Assembly: GCF_937873765.1 (NCBI RefSeq)
Contig: NZ_CALMZC010000015.1
Location: 124,001 to 188,000 of the forward strand
Length of the DNA: 64,000 bases
Origin: an uncultured Thiothrix sp.
GTDB lineage: Bacteria > Pseudomonadota > Gammaproteobacteria > Thiotrichales > Thiotrichaceae
Reading direction: 5' to 3'
Shown: piece after piece, positions 36,544 through 45,359 of the stretch
Numbering within the stretch: position 1 is the first letter of the stretch
How the letters are laid out: each line of letters starts with the position of its first letter
Notes under the pieces: generated by a model
The model's input: the letters and a program-made list of their open reading frames with translations, nothing else
Database searches by the model: none
What the model was told of the DNA's origin: nothing
Made by a program: the position numbers and the translations under genes

Positions 36544-37125
36544 ATGTTGAAACAGTTTTTTGGTTTAGCCTTAAGTTTTTTAGCCTCGACTCAAGTGATG
36601 GCAGAACCGATTAAAGGCCCCATAACCACGAATGGTTGTCCCGCTCCCTTAAACTTCACCCTGCGGGCACTGAATAGCCAAGAGCAAATTAATCTGTGTG
36701 AAGCTTATAAAGATAAAGTAGTGTTAATCGTTAACACCGCTAGCAAATGTGGTTTCACCCCACAGTTTGAAGGTTTGGAGCAGCTTTATAAGGATTATAA
36801 AGACCAAGGTCTGGTCGTTTTGGGCTTTCCTTCTAATGATTTTGGTGGGCAAGACCCCGGTAGTGAGCAAGAGGTTAAGGACTTCTGCAAACTCACTTAC
36901 GATGTGCAATTCCCTATGTTTGAAAAAACGCATGCCTCTAAAGACGCAGCTTCACCGATTTACCAAATGCTCGGTGAAATGGCCGGCGAATATCCGAAGT
37001 GGAATTTTCACAAATACTTATTGAATCCTAAAGGTGAGTTAATTGGCAGTTTCTCCAGTTTTGTCAAGCCACAGGATGCTGAACTGATCAAGCTGATCGA
37101 AGCTAATTTGCCTAATCACAGTTGA
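36544..37125 (+). CDS. Periplasmic glutathione peroxidase-like protein
   Basis: 193 residues from ATG 36544 with GGAG ten bases upstream. Signal peptide to about residue 20 (TQVMA), so export is likely, unlike most bacterial Gpx. Catalytic Cys in NTASKCGFTPQ (Cys, not Sec), Gln in PSNDFGGQDPG and Trp in YPKWNFHKYLL complete the peroxidase triad. Probably uses a thioredoxin-like donor. The extra Cys in the N-terminal part of the mature chain (NGCPAP) is unusual. It lies 16 bases upstream of arsR. Confidence 0.9.
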   Translation: MLKQFFGLALSFLASTQVMAEPIKGPITTNGCPAPLNFTLRALNSQEQINLCEAYKDKVVLIVNTASKCGFTPQFEGLEQLYKDYKDQGLVVLGFPSNDFGGQDPGSEQEVKDFCKLTYDVQFPMFEKTHASKDAASPIYQMLGEMAGEYPKWNFHKYLLNPKGELIGSFSSFVKPQDAELIKLIEANLPNHS

Positions 37126-37141
37126 AGCCGTTCATAGCCTT

Positions 37142-37498
37142 ATGAGCGGTTTAACCATAGAGGTTTTTGCTAAAGCCTTGGCAGATCAGACGCGCTTACG
37201 GATTTTGAATCTATTGGTACAAAATCCGCAGCTCTGTGTTTGTGAATTAACCGATGCCCTAGAACTTGCCCAGCCTAAAATCTCCCGCCATTTAGCCATC
37301 TTACGTGAAGCTGGTTTGCTGCAAGACCGTAAACTAGGGCTGTGGGTACATTATCGTTTGCATGATAACTTGCAATCTTGGGCTAAACTTATCCTGACAC
37401 AAGTTCAAATTGCTAGTCAGGATGAGTCGCCTTATCAAGAAGATAGCCAGCGTCTAAAGCAACTCGCTTTGAGTGATTCTGTATGTGACAAAACTTAG
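37142..37498 (+). CDS. arsR: ArsR-family metalloid-sensing repressor
   Basis: 118 residues. Winged helix with ADQTRLRILNLL and the recognition stretch LAQPKISRHLAILREAGLL. The metalloid site is QLCVCEL (C32 and C34), the classical ArsR thiolate pair that releases DNA when arsenite binds. No obvious Shine-Dalgarno before the ATG. A perfect palindrome 28 bases past its stop overlaps the promoter of arsC-acr3, the probable target. Confidence 0.92.
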   Translation: MSGLTIEVFAKALADQTRLRILNLLVQNPQLCVCELTDALELAQPKISRHLAILREAGLLQDRKLGLWVHYRLHDNLQSWAKLILTQVQIASQDESPYQEDSQRLKQLALSDSVCDKT

Positions 37499-37525
37499 TT
37501 CTTAGATGAATCTTTTGTGATTATT

Positions 37526-37547
37526 TATATCTGAAATTTCAGATATA
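37526..37547. promoter_or_regulatory. Perfect 22-bp palindrome, probable ArsR operator
   Basis: Symmetric about 37536/37537 (half site AAATTTCAGAT; whole centre CTGAAATTTCAG). It covers the -35 region of the arsC promoter, as expected for repression by ArsR. Confidence 0.75.
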
Positions 37548-37565
37548 TGAAAAATCGAATATAAT
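37537..37565 (+). promoter_or_regulatory. Promoter of arsC-acr3
   Basis: Consensus -10 TATAAT at 37560-37565, with TTTCAG (37537-37542) 17 bases upstream as a weak -35. It lies 31 bases before the arsC GTG start. Confidence 0.6.
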
Positions 37566-37595
37566 ACTACTATCTAAAGTGTTAGGAGATAGTAG

Positions 37596-38006
37596 GTGTT
37601 TACTGTATTGATTTTATGTACTGGCAATTCTTGCCGTTCGCAAATGGCAGAGGTCTTGTTGAATCATGATCTAGCAGGACAAGTTAAAGCTATTTCTGCA
37701 GGGACTCAAATACAATCCAAAGTCGCAGAGGGGGCCATTGCGGCTCTGCGATTAGCTGGTTTGGAGACTGCTGGTTTATATCCAAAAAATGTTGATGTTT
37801 TCCTAGAAACACCTATCGATTTAGTTATTACGGTGTGTGACAACGCACAAGAAACTTGCCCCGTGTTTCCCCGCTCTGTGCCTAAACTCCATTTACCTTT
37901 TCATGATCCGCACGGTGAATCATTAGATAGCTTTATTCGAGTGCGGGATGAAATTCGTGCTTGCTTAGTGCCCGCTGTACGTAGCGCTTTGAAGCTGGAG
38001 GCATAA
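37596..38006 (+). CDS. arsC: Thioredoxin-type arsenate reductase
   Basis: 136 residues with a GTG start and AGGAG upstream. Low-molecular-weight phosphatase fold. The loop CTGNSCRS (C8 to R14) binds arsenate, and C81 with C88 in VCDNAQETCPVF completes the three-cysteine relay of the Staphylococcus pI258-type enzyme, which is recycled by thioredoxin. It reduces arsenate to arsenite for export. The stop is directly followed by the acr3 ATG. Confidence 0.94.
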   Translation: MFTVLILCTGNSCRSQMAEVLLNHDLAGQVKAISAGTQIQSKVAEGAIAALRLAGLETAGLYPKNVDVFLETPIDLVITVCDNAQETCPVFPRSVPKLHLPFHDPHGESLDSFIRVRDEIRACLVPAVRSALKLEA

Positions 38007-39077
38007 ATGTCTGCACAAGTTGAGGTGGTGGTCAAGCAACAGACAAAGCAAATAATGGGGCTTTTTGAACGTTATTTAAGCATTTGGGTGCTGTTATGCA
38101 TTGTAGCTGGGATTGGCTTAGGCGCGTTATTTCCTAGTCTATTTCAAAATATTGGCAAGCTTGAAATTGCGCAAGTCAATTTGCCTGTAGCGATTTTGAT
38201 TTGGCTCATGATTATTCCAATGCTGCTAAAAATTGATTTTCATGCTTTAAAACAAGTAGGGCAGCACTGGAAAGGAATTGGGGTGACCTTATTCATTAAC
38301 TGGTTAGTGAAACCTTTTTCAATGGCGCTATTAGCTTGGTTATTTATTCGGGTGTTATTTGCAGAATGGCTGCCTGTCGAGCAATTAGATAGCTATATTG
38401 CGGGTTTAATTCTACTCGCCGCTGCACCGTGTACTGCGATGGTATTTGTCTGGAGTAACCTATCAGAGGGAGAACCACATTTCACATTATCGCAAGTTGC
38501 TTTGAATGATGCGATTATGCTGTTTGCTTTTGCACCTTTAGTTGGTTTCTTACTAGGTCTATCAGCGATCAGCGTACCTTGGGAGACGCTGCTCTTATCT
38601 GTGGTAATTTATATCATCTTGCCGATCGTTATTAGCCAAATACTAAGACGCTATTTACTAAAAACTCAGAAACTAAACACTGTGTTAAAAAAGCTCCAGC
38701 CTTGGTCTCTAAGTGCTTTACTCGCGACTCTAGTACTATTGTTTGGTTTTCAAGGTCAACAGGTACTCGCTCAACCTTTAATTATTCTGCTGCTCGCGGT
38801 TCCTATTTTGATCCAAGTTTATTTCAACGCTTTACTAGCTTATAGTTTAAATAGATGGTTAAAAGTTGAGCATTGTGTGGCCGCACCTTCGGCTTTGATT
38901 GGCGCAAGTAATTTCTTTGAGTTAGCAGTAGCTACAGCGATTGCTTTGTTTGGTTTTAATTCCGGAGCAGCTTTGGCAACTGTAGTTGGTGTTTTAGTAG
39001 AAGTTCCAGTCATGCTCTCAGTGGTAGCTATAGTCAATCGGACGAAGACTTGGTATGAGCAGGGTTTACAAGGGTAA
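38007..39077 (+). CDS. acr3: ACR3-type arsenite exporter
   Basis: 356 residues, about ten membrane helices. The conserved Cys in LLAAAPCTAMVFVWSNLSEG (TM4) and the ACR3 spacing identify the family; E. coli ArsB is unrelated. It pumps arsenite out, using the proton gradient. GGAGG sits just before the ATG, within the end of arsC, so the two are translated together under the ArsR operator. A terminator follows. Confidence 0.94.
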   Translation: MSAQVEVVVKQQTKQIMGLFERYLSIWVLLCIVAGIGLGALFPSLFQNIGKLEIAQVNLPVAILIWLMIIPMLLKIDFHALKQVGQHWKGIGVTLFINWLVKPFSMALLAWLFIRVLFAEWLPVEQLDSYIAGLILLAAAPCTAMVFVWSNLSEGEPHFTLSQVALNDAIMLFAFAPLVGFLLGLSAISVPWETLLLSVVIYIILPIVISQILRRYLLKTQKLNTVLKKLQPWSLSALLATLVLLFGFQGQQVLAQPLIILLLAVPILIQVYFNALLAYSLNRWLKVEHCVAAPSALIGASNFFELAVATAIALFGFNSGAALATVVGVLVEVPVMLSVVAIVNRTKTWYEQGLQG

Positions 39078-39087
39078 ACGTTTAGAT

Positions 39088-39114
39088 GGCTGGCAAGCGA
39101 AGGCCAGCCTTTTG
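39088..39114 (+). terminator. Terminator of the arsC-acr3 unit
   Basis: 7-bp stem GGCTGGC/GCCAGCC with an 8-base loop, followed by TTTTG. It lies between acr3 and the convergent DedA gene. Confidence 0.75.
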
Positions 39115-39132
39115 TTTACTAGTTGAGAGATT

Positions 39133-39735
39133 TTAAGCCTTTTGCCGCTTTTGCCAAAAATAGTAAATAGCCAATATAGCTGCGATTGAGCCTAAAATTG
39201 CTGCAGTCATGAACGGCACATTGTCTTTAATTAACTGCTCATTCCCGCCAATGAAATAGCCCATTAAGATCAGTACTAACGACCAAACTGCTGCACCCAA
39301 GCAAGTATAAAAACTAAATTTACCAAAACTCATCCGTGTTAAACCCGCTGGAATCGAAATAAGATGGCGAATGCCTAGCACTAAGCGCCCCGTGAAGGTT
39401 GAAATCGCGCCATGTTTAAGGAAAAACTCATCCGTTTTGCGCAACAGCTCAGGGCGCACGAAAAAGTATTTCCCGTATTTCTCCAAGAAAGGTCTACCTA
39501 ACCAGAGGGCTAGGACATAGTTAAACGCAGCGCCTGCTAAACTGCCTAGTGTGGAAACAAGTAGAATGAGAGCAAAGTTCATTTCCCCTTGATGGGCTAA
39601 GTAACCAGCAGGAATTAAGACAAGTTCGCTAGGTACAGGCAATACGGTAGACTCCATTGCCATCAAGATGAAGATTCCGGTATAACCCCAAGCACCCACG
39701 GTTTCGAGTAACCAACTAACTAAATCGTGCAGCAT
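39133..39735 (-). CDS. DedA family membrane protein
   Basis: 200 residues from ATG 39735; a GTG at 39744 is an alternative start. Family motifs are AMESTVLPVPSELVLIPAG, LGSLAGAAFNYVLALWLGR and FTGRLVLGIRHLISIPAGL. Four to five membrane segments and re-entrant loops. DedA proteins flip undecaprenyl phosphate or other phospholipids and affect membrane homeostasis. Convergent with acr3. Stand-alone. Confidence 0.92.
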   Translation of the reverse strand: MLHDLVSWLLETVGAWGYTGIFILMAMESTVLPVPSELVLIPAGYLAHQGEMNFALILLVSTLGSLAGAAFNYVLALWLGRPFLEKYGKYFFVRPELLRKTDEFFLKHGAISTFTGRLVLGIRHLISIPAGLTRMSFGKFSFYTCLGAAVWSLVLILMGYFIGGNEQLIKDNVPFMTAAILGSIAAILAIYYFWQKRQKA

Positions 39736-40006
39736 GCTAAGCACTCATTCTGATAAAAAATGGCGCTTACTAGAAACTATCAGCACACAAATGTCTAGAA
39801 ACTTTGATCAATGCAATGGCTAAATTTTGTTGCAAAGCAGCAGTATTTCAGCGTTTATCCATTAAACTTGCACAGGAGGTTAATGTTTCCTGCAAGCTTA
39901 TTGTGTAAAATGCCCCGTTGTTTCCGCCTGCACTTAGGCTGGGTAAACTAAGCTCGCATGAGGCGGGTCAAATTTGGCATAGTTGCACATTAAGCAGGAT
40001 AGCACC

Positions 40007-42547
40007 TTGACTCAGGAATCCAATCAGAATCCGCCCGCAGTGGTAAAAACATCACGGACTGCTTGGTGGCTCTCGCCCTTGAAAGGAATCGGATTTTTTA
40101 TGGCTCTCTTTGGGCGGGTTTTCCGCATTGTTCTTATTGTCGGTTTGGTTTTAGGGGTATTAGCGCTAGTTGTGTATTCGATGCAACTTGACGAGATTGT
40201 GCGTAAGCAATTTGAAGGGCGACGCTGGGCTTTACCAGCACGCGTATTTGCGCGGCCTCTAGAATTATTTAATGGGCAACAACTCTATGCAGATCACCTT
40301 GAGCAAGAGTTGAAACTACTGAGTTATGTAAAGGTGGATAAAACCCCCACTGAGACGGGGCAATATTACCGCAAAGGTGATGAATTCCAGATTGTGACTC
40401 GTGGCTTCCAGTTCGCTGAAGATATGGAGCCACCGCGTAGTATTAAAGTGAGCCTAGCGCGTGGTAAAGTCACTTCGCTGGCCTTAGCTAACAAAGAAGC
40501 ACTCCCCGTAATGCGGGTAGAACCCGTACTCATTGGCAATTTCTACCCTAGCCAGAATGAAGACCGGGTCTTAGTGCGTATCAAGGATGTTTCCCCGCTG
40601 TTAATTAATGGCCTACTAGCCGTCGAAGATAAAAAATTCTACGAGCATCAGGGCGTGAACCCGATGGCGATTGCGCGCGCCATGGTGACTAATCTCAAAG
40701 CTGGGCAAACGGTACAAGGTGGTAGCACCATCACTCAACAGTTGGTAAAAAACTTCTATCTGACTAATGAGCGTAGTTGGGAGCGCAAGCTCAAAGAAGC
40801 ATTGATGGCTTTGTTGTTAGAGTTGCATTACAACAAACAAGAGATTCTCGAGGCTTATTTAAATGAAATTTATTTGGGGCAAGATGGCTCACGTGCGATT
40901 CATGGTTTTGGCTTAGCTGCACAGTTCTATTTTAATCGTCCGATTCGTGAGCTGAAATCCGACCAGATTGCTCTCTTGATTGGCTTGGCAAAAGGGGCTG
41001 CTTTTTACGATCCACGCCGTTTCCCAGATCGTGCTTTAGAGCGGCGTAATATAGTTCTGACAGTCATGGAGCAAGAAGGGGTACTCACTGCGGCTGAGGG
41101 TGCAGAAGCCCGTAAGCGGCCTTTGGGTGTAAGTGAACATCGTCCTTCGGGTGCTAGTCCCTTCCCTGCCTATTTGGATTTAGTCCGTACCCAACTACAG
41201 CGTGATTATCGCGAAGAAGATTTGCGCTCAGAAGGTTTACTGATTTTTACTTCAATGGATCCGATTGTGCAGCTCACGGCTGAGCAAATTGTGATTAAAC
41301 GTGTCCAACAATTAGAGCGTGCCAATCGGATTCCGAAAAATAAGCTGAGTGGCTCGATGATCATTAGCACCGTGCAAGGCGGTGAAGTCATCGCTTTGGT
41401 CGGTGGCCTAGATGTGCGCTATCCGGGTTATAACCATGCTCTTATTGCGCAGCGACAGATCGGTTCTTTGGTCAAGCCAGCTATTTATCTAGCGGCTTTT
41501 GAGAACAAGGGCAAATATGGCTCGCTAGGTGAGCGGGTTAGTGATGGGCCAGTGACGGTAAAAATTGGACGCAATAAGTATTGGCAACCTGGTAACTATG
41601 ACCAGCGCTTTACGGGTACTATGACGATTCTATATGCCTTAATGATGTCACGTAACACCCCCGCTGTAAGAGTCGGTGTGGAGGTTGGCTTAGATAAGGT
41701 CATTAAAACTTTAGGTGATTTAGGCATTAAGCGAGAAATTCCAGCTTACCCTGCTATTTTGTTAGGTGCTTTAGAATTATCACCCTTTGAAGTACAACAG
41801 ATGTATCAAACGTTGGCAGCAAATGGCTCTTACTCCCCATTGAAGTCAATTCGGAGTGTGATGAATGTCTCGAATGGCAAAACTTTGACACGCTATCCAC
41901 TAACAGTTCAGCAAGTGGCACGTCCTGAGTCAGTAGAAATGCTGAATTTTGGTTTACATCAAGTCACTACCAATGGCACTGCAAAAGCTTTACAAGGTGT
42001 GCTGCCCGGTTGGAAGGATGTGGCTGGAAAAACTGGAACAACCAATGATAAGAAAGATAGCTGGTTTGCTGGTTTTTCAGGCCAGCATGTGATGACCGTT
42101 TGGGTAGGACGCGATGATAGTAAGCCCACCAATATGACCGGCGGTACGGGGGCTTTGAAGGTCTGGGCAGATATGATGAAAGTCATGCCTTCACAACCGC
42201 TGAAAGTCGGTCAGTCTGCACGCTTGATCTGGGTCGATGTCGATGCCGCAACTGGTCTATTATTTAATCCAGCTTGTGGCAAGTCGGTAAAAATACCTTT
42301 TATTCGTGGTACACAACCGCAGAAGATTAGCTATTGTGCTGAGCCACAATTAGAAGCACCGGCTTCTGAAACAGGTGTGCCCGCAGCTCCTACACAAACC
42401 AGACCTGCAGCCACTGCACCCGCTCCAGCTAGGTCTGCAGCGCCTCCCCCTCAAGCAGCTCCGCGGCCAGCACCACGTCCTGCGCCTGCTGCACCCAGTA
42501 GTGGTAATTGGGTGGATGATCTAATGAATAAACCTGGGAATCAGTAA
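40007..42547 (+). CDS. mrcB: Penicillin-binding protein 1B
   Basis: 846 residues from TTG 40007, chosen because AGGA lies seven bases upstream; TTG 39983 is in frame but has no site. Order: short cytoplasmic part, membrane helix (about 44-66), UB2H-type regulatory domain, GT51 glycosyltransferase with EDKKFYEHQGVN, GGSTITQQLVKN and EAYLNEIYLGQ, then a transpeptidase with catalytic Ser in GSLVKPA, SRNTP and AGKTGTTND. The tail is Ala/Pro-rich. It synthesises and cross-links peptidoglycan. A TPR lipoprotein gene follows two bases after the stop. Confidence 0.96.
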   Translation: MTQESNQNPPAVVKTSRTAWWLSPLKGIGFFMALFGRVFRIVLIVGLVLGVLALVVYSMQLDEIVRKQFEGRRWALPARVFARPLELFNGQQLYADHLEQELKLLSYVKVDKTPTETGQYYRKGDEFQIVTRGFQFAEDMEPPRSIKVSLARGKVTSLALANKEALPVMRVEPVLIGNFYPSQNEDRVLVRIKDVSPLLINGLLAVEDKKFYEHQGVNPMAIARAMVTNLKAGQTVQGGSTITQQLVKNFYLTNERSWERKLKEALMALLLELHYNKQEILEAYLNEIYLGQDGSRAIHGFGLAAQFYFNRPIRELKSDQIALLIGLAKGAAFYDPRRFPDRALERRNIVLTVMEQEGVLTAAEGAEARKRPLGVSEHRPSGASPFPAYLDLVRTQLQRDYREEDLRSEGLLIFTSMDPIVQLTAEQIVIKRVQQLERANRIPKNKLSGSMIISTVQGGEVIALVGGLDVRYPGYNHALIAQRQIGSLVKPAIYLAAFENKGKYGSLGERVSDGPVTVKIGRNKYWQPGNYDQRFTGTMTILYALMMSRNTPAVRVGVEVGLDKVIKTLGDLGIKREIPAYPAILLGALELSPFEVQQMYQTLAANGSYSPLKSIRSVMNVSNGKTLTRYPLTVQQVARPESVEMLNFGLHQVTTNGTAKALQGVLPGWKDVAGKTGTTNDKKDSWFAGFSGQHVMTVWVGRDDSKPTNMTGGTGALKVWADMMKVMPSQPLKVGQSARLIWVDVDAATGLLFNPACGKSVKIPFIRGTQPQKISYCAEPQLEAPASETGVPAAPTQTRPAATAPAPARSAAPPPQAAPRPAPRPAPAAPSSGNWVDDLMNKPGNQ

Positions 42548-42549
42548 AA

Positions 42550-43362
42550 ATGTCAATGAAGTTTTCTAAAATGGTTTTACGTTATGCTCCATTAGCTGGA
42601 TTAGTAGCTGGTTTAGTGGGCTGTACGCCTGCGCTGCCACCCGAACCCATTTATGCAGCGCCCCCACAAGCCATGCCGTTGACTCCTATGCCCCAGCAAA
42701 TACCTCAACCACTGCCTGAGCCAATGCCGATGCCCGTGCAGCAACCACCGCGTCAGCAAACTTACAATCCACCAGCAACTGTTACCCCTATCGAAGCGCG
42801 CACTAAAATTGTAGCTGAGCCTTTACCTGAACCGAGTGCTCCTAAAAAAACTACAAGCCCTTCAGTTACTTATATTCCTGAGCAGCAACCAGCGCCTAAC
42901 ACTCAGACTCAAACCAGTTCCCAAAAGCCAGCAGGTGTGCCTTTTTGGGATCAAGGCAAAGTCCAAGTGGAAGTGCTGGATTTACCAGCAGAAAAGCAAC
43001 CAGCTCCCACTGTCAATATGACCGTACCACCGCAAACAGGTTTGGGTAGTACGCAAAGCACAACGTCTAGTAGTCCTAGTCCAAACAGTAGTTCGCAAAC
43101 CACGACTAGCTCGCCTGCTGTCGCGGTATTATTGAAGCAAGCTAATAATGAACTAAGTGTGGGTAAAGCTGACCGTGCAGCCACTACTTTAGAACGTGCT
43201 TTACGCATTGCGCCGAACGATGCCAATTTATGGCTGCGTTTAGCGGAAGTGAATGAGCAATTGGGTAATCAGTCGCAAGCTTCTTCCATGGCCAGAAAGG
43301 CTTTAGATTTAGCGCCAGATGATGCAGCTATTCGCTTACGTGCCCAGCGCTTGGCTAACTAA
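42550..43362 (+). CDS. TPR lipoprotein, probable PBP1b activator (LpoP-like)
   Basis: 270 residues. Lipoprotein signal with lipobox LVGC (Cys near residue 25), a long Pro/Gln/Thr/Ser-rich linker (to about 190) and one or two TPR units at the C-terminus (AVLLKQANNELSVGKADRAATTLERALRIAPND, seen as two helices). In Pseudomonas the outer-membrane TPR lipoprotein LpoP is encoded next to PBP1b and activates it. The two-base spacing here suggests the same role, with the linker spanning the periplasm. Direct homology to LpoP was not tested. Confidence 0.75.
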   Translation: MSMKFSKMVLRYAPLAGLVAGLVGCTPALPPEPIYAAPPQAMPLTPMPQQIPQPLPEPMPMPVQQPPRQQTYNPPATVTPIEARTKIVAEPLPEPSAPKKTTSPSVTYIPEQQPAPNTQTQTSSQKPAGVPFWDQGKVQVEVLDLPAEKQPAPTVNMTVPPQTGLGSTQSTTSSSPSPNSSSQTTTSSPAVAVLLKQANNELSVGKADRAATTLERALRIAPNDANLWLRLAEVNEQLGNQSQASSMARKALDLAPDDAAIRLRAQRLAN

Positions 43363-43376
43363 GTTTAGGAAGGCGG

Positions 43377-45359
43377 GTGGTGAGCACAGATTCTGAACAG
43401 CCTGCTTTAGCTTGGCTTGAAGAAGGCGGTGCATTAGCACAAAGGATTGAGGGTTTTCAGCCGCGCCCACAACAACAGGCAATGGCTAAAGCTATTACTG
43501 AATTGTTAGCGGGCGAAGGTGTGCTCATTGTCGAGGCGGGTACGGGTGTTGGGAAAACTTTTGCTTATTTAATTCCTACCTTAGCTTCAGGTGAGCGCGT
43601 AATTCTTTCTACGGGCAGTAAAACCTTACAGGATCAACTATTCTTCAAAGATTTGCCTGTTGTTTGTGAAGCACTCAAGCTGCCTCTTAAAGCAGCCCTG
43701 TTAAAAGGGCGAGCGAATTATCTTTGCTTGCAGCGTTTAGAGCTGACTTTAGAAGAAGGACGCTTTACGGATCGGCGTGAAATCGGCTGGATTAGACGTT
43801 TAGAAAGCTGGAGCCGCCTTACTGAAACCGGTGATATTGCTGAAATGACTGCGATTCCACATGATGCAGAAGTCTGGCCTAAGGTCACGTCAACGCTTGA
43901 AAATTGTTCAGGCTTAGAGTGCGAATACTATAGTGATTGTTTTGTAGTGAAGGCACGGCGTAAGGCTCAAGATGCGGATGTTGTGGTCGTCAATCATCAC
44001 CTGTTCTTTGCAGATATGGCTTTGAAAGAAGAGGGCTTCGGGGAGCTATTACCGACTGCGGATGTGATCGTCTTGGATGAGGCGCATCAACTCCCTGAAA
44101 TTGCTTCAAATTTCTTCAGTGAAACTATCAGCAGTCGCCAGCTACAAGAATGGTCGCGTGATACTTTGGCGGAATTTTTAGTCAATGCTAAAGATATGCC
44201 ACAGTTACGCGACCAGTTAAACCAGCTCGATAAAGCCGTGTTAGATTTGCGTTTAGTCATGGATGCACCGGGGCAACGTGCTTCATGGCTGATGATGCGA
44301 GATCGCCCGGGGATTATTGAACATACCCAAACGCTGCTGGAAGTGATGCAAGATCTAGAAGTTTTATTGGTTGAAATTGTTGAGCGCAGCAAGGGTTTAG
44401 AGCTTTGTCATGAACGCTTAGTTGAATTACGTGAGCGTTTACTGCGGATGCAAATGCCACAAACGGATGTGATTCAATGGTTTGAGACTTTCACCCGTAG
44501 TTTCAGTTTAACAGCAACGCCTTTAGATATTGCGGTTCCGTTGCAACGTTGTATGGAAACCTTACCCTGTCGCTGGGTGATGACCTCTGCTACTTTAGCG
44601 GTCGGCGATTCTTTTGAGCATTTCACCAAGCGCTTAGGTATTAATCAGGCCGCTACCTTAAAACTCGATAGCCCCTTTGATTATTGGCATCATGCCCTGA
44701 TGTATTTACCGACCGGTTTGCCAGAGCCACAACAAGCTGATTTTGTAGAGAAAATGGTTGCAGCGGCGATTCCGGTGATTAAAGCTTGTGGTGGCCGTAC
44801 CTTTATGCTGTTTACCAGTTATCGCGCTATGCACGAAGCCGCTGAATTACTCGAGGGCGAGTTTGACTACCCTATGCTGATTCAGGGCGAGTCGCCGCAG
44901 CGTGAAATGATTGATAAGTTCCGTGAACTAGGCAATGCAGTTTTATTGGGTACGGCTAGTTTTTGGGAAGGAGTTGATGTGCGTGGCGAAGCTTTAAGCT
45001 GCGTGATTATTGATAAACTCCCCTTTGCAGCACCGAATGATCCCGTCCTAGAGGCGCGTCTGGAAACTTTACGCCAAGAAGGTGGCAATCCTTTTGCAGA
45101 TTATCAACTGCCACAAGCGGTCATTGCCTTAAAACAAGGGGTAGGGCGCTTGATTCGTGATCAAGAAGATCGCGGCCTTTTGATGATTTGTGATGCACGC
45201 TTGCGTACTCGTCGTTACGGTTCGGTGTTTTTAGACAGCTTGCCGCGTATGCCGCGTACCCAAAAACTGGAAGTCGTCGAGCGCTTTTTTTCGACACAAC
45301 CCGTAAAACCATCTTCCATTCTCAACTCGAACGAAAATCATGCCTCTATTAGCTCTTGA
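43377..45359 (+). CDS. yoaA: ATP-dependent helicase, YoaA (DinG family)
   Basis: 660 residues with a GTG start preceded by AGGAAGG. Superfamily 2 (XPD-like) helicase: Walker A EAGTGVGKT, iron-sulfur cysteines between about 175 and 190 (CSGLECEYYSDC), DEAH box VIVLDEAHQL, and motif VI GVGRLIRDQED. YoaA-type enzymes help repair replication-fork damage. It overlaps tsaB by 20 bases. Confidence 0.92.
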   Translation: MVSTDSEQPALAWLEEGGALAQRIEGFQPRPQQQAMAKAITELLAGEGVLIVEAGTGVGKTFAYLIPTLASGERVILSTGSKTLQDQLFFKDLPVVCEALKLPLKAALLKGRANYLCLQRLELTLEEGRFTDRREIGWIRRLESWSRLTETGDIAEMTAIPHDAEVWPKVTSTLENCSGLECEYYSDCFVVKARRKAQDADVVVVNHHLFFADMALKEEGFGELLPTADVIVLDEAHQLPEIASNFFSETISSRQLQEWSRDTLAEFLVNAKDMPQLRDQLNQLDKAVLDLRLVMDAPGQRASWLMMRDRPGIIEHTQTLLEVMQDLEVLLVEIVERSKGLELCHERLVELRERLLRMQMPQTDVIQWFETFTRSFSLTATPLDIAVPLQRCMETLPCRWVMTSATLAVGDSFEHFTKRLGINQAATLKLDSPFDYWHHALMYLPTGLPEPQQADFVEKMVAAAIPVIKACGGRTFMLFTSYRAMHEAAELLEGEFDYPMLIQGESPQREMIDKFRELGNAVLLGTASFWEGVDVRGEALSCVIIDKLPFAAPNDPVLEARLETLRQEGGNPFADYQLPQAVIALKQGVGRLIRDQEDRGLLMICDARLRTRRYGSVFLDSLPRMPRTQKLEVVERFFSTQPVKPSSILNSNENHASISS

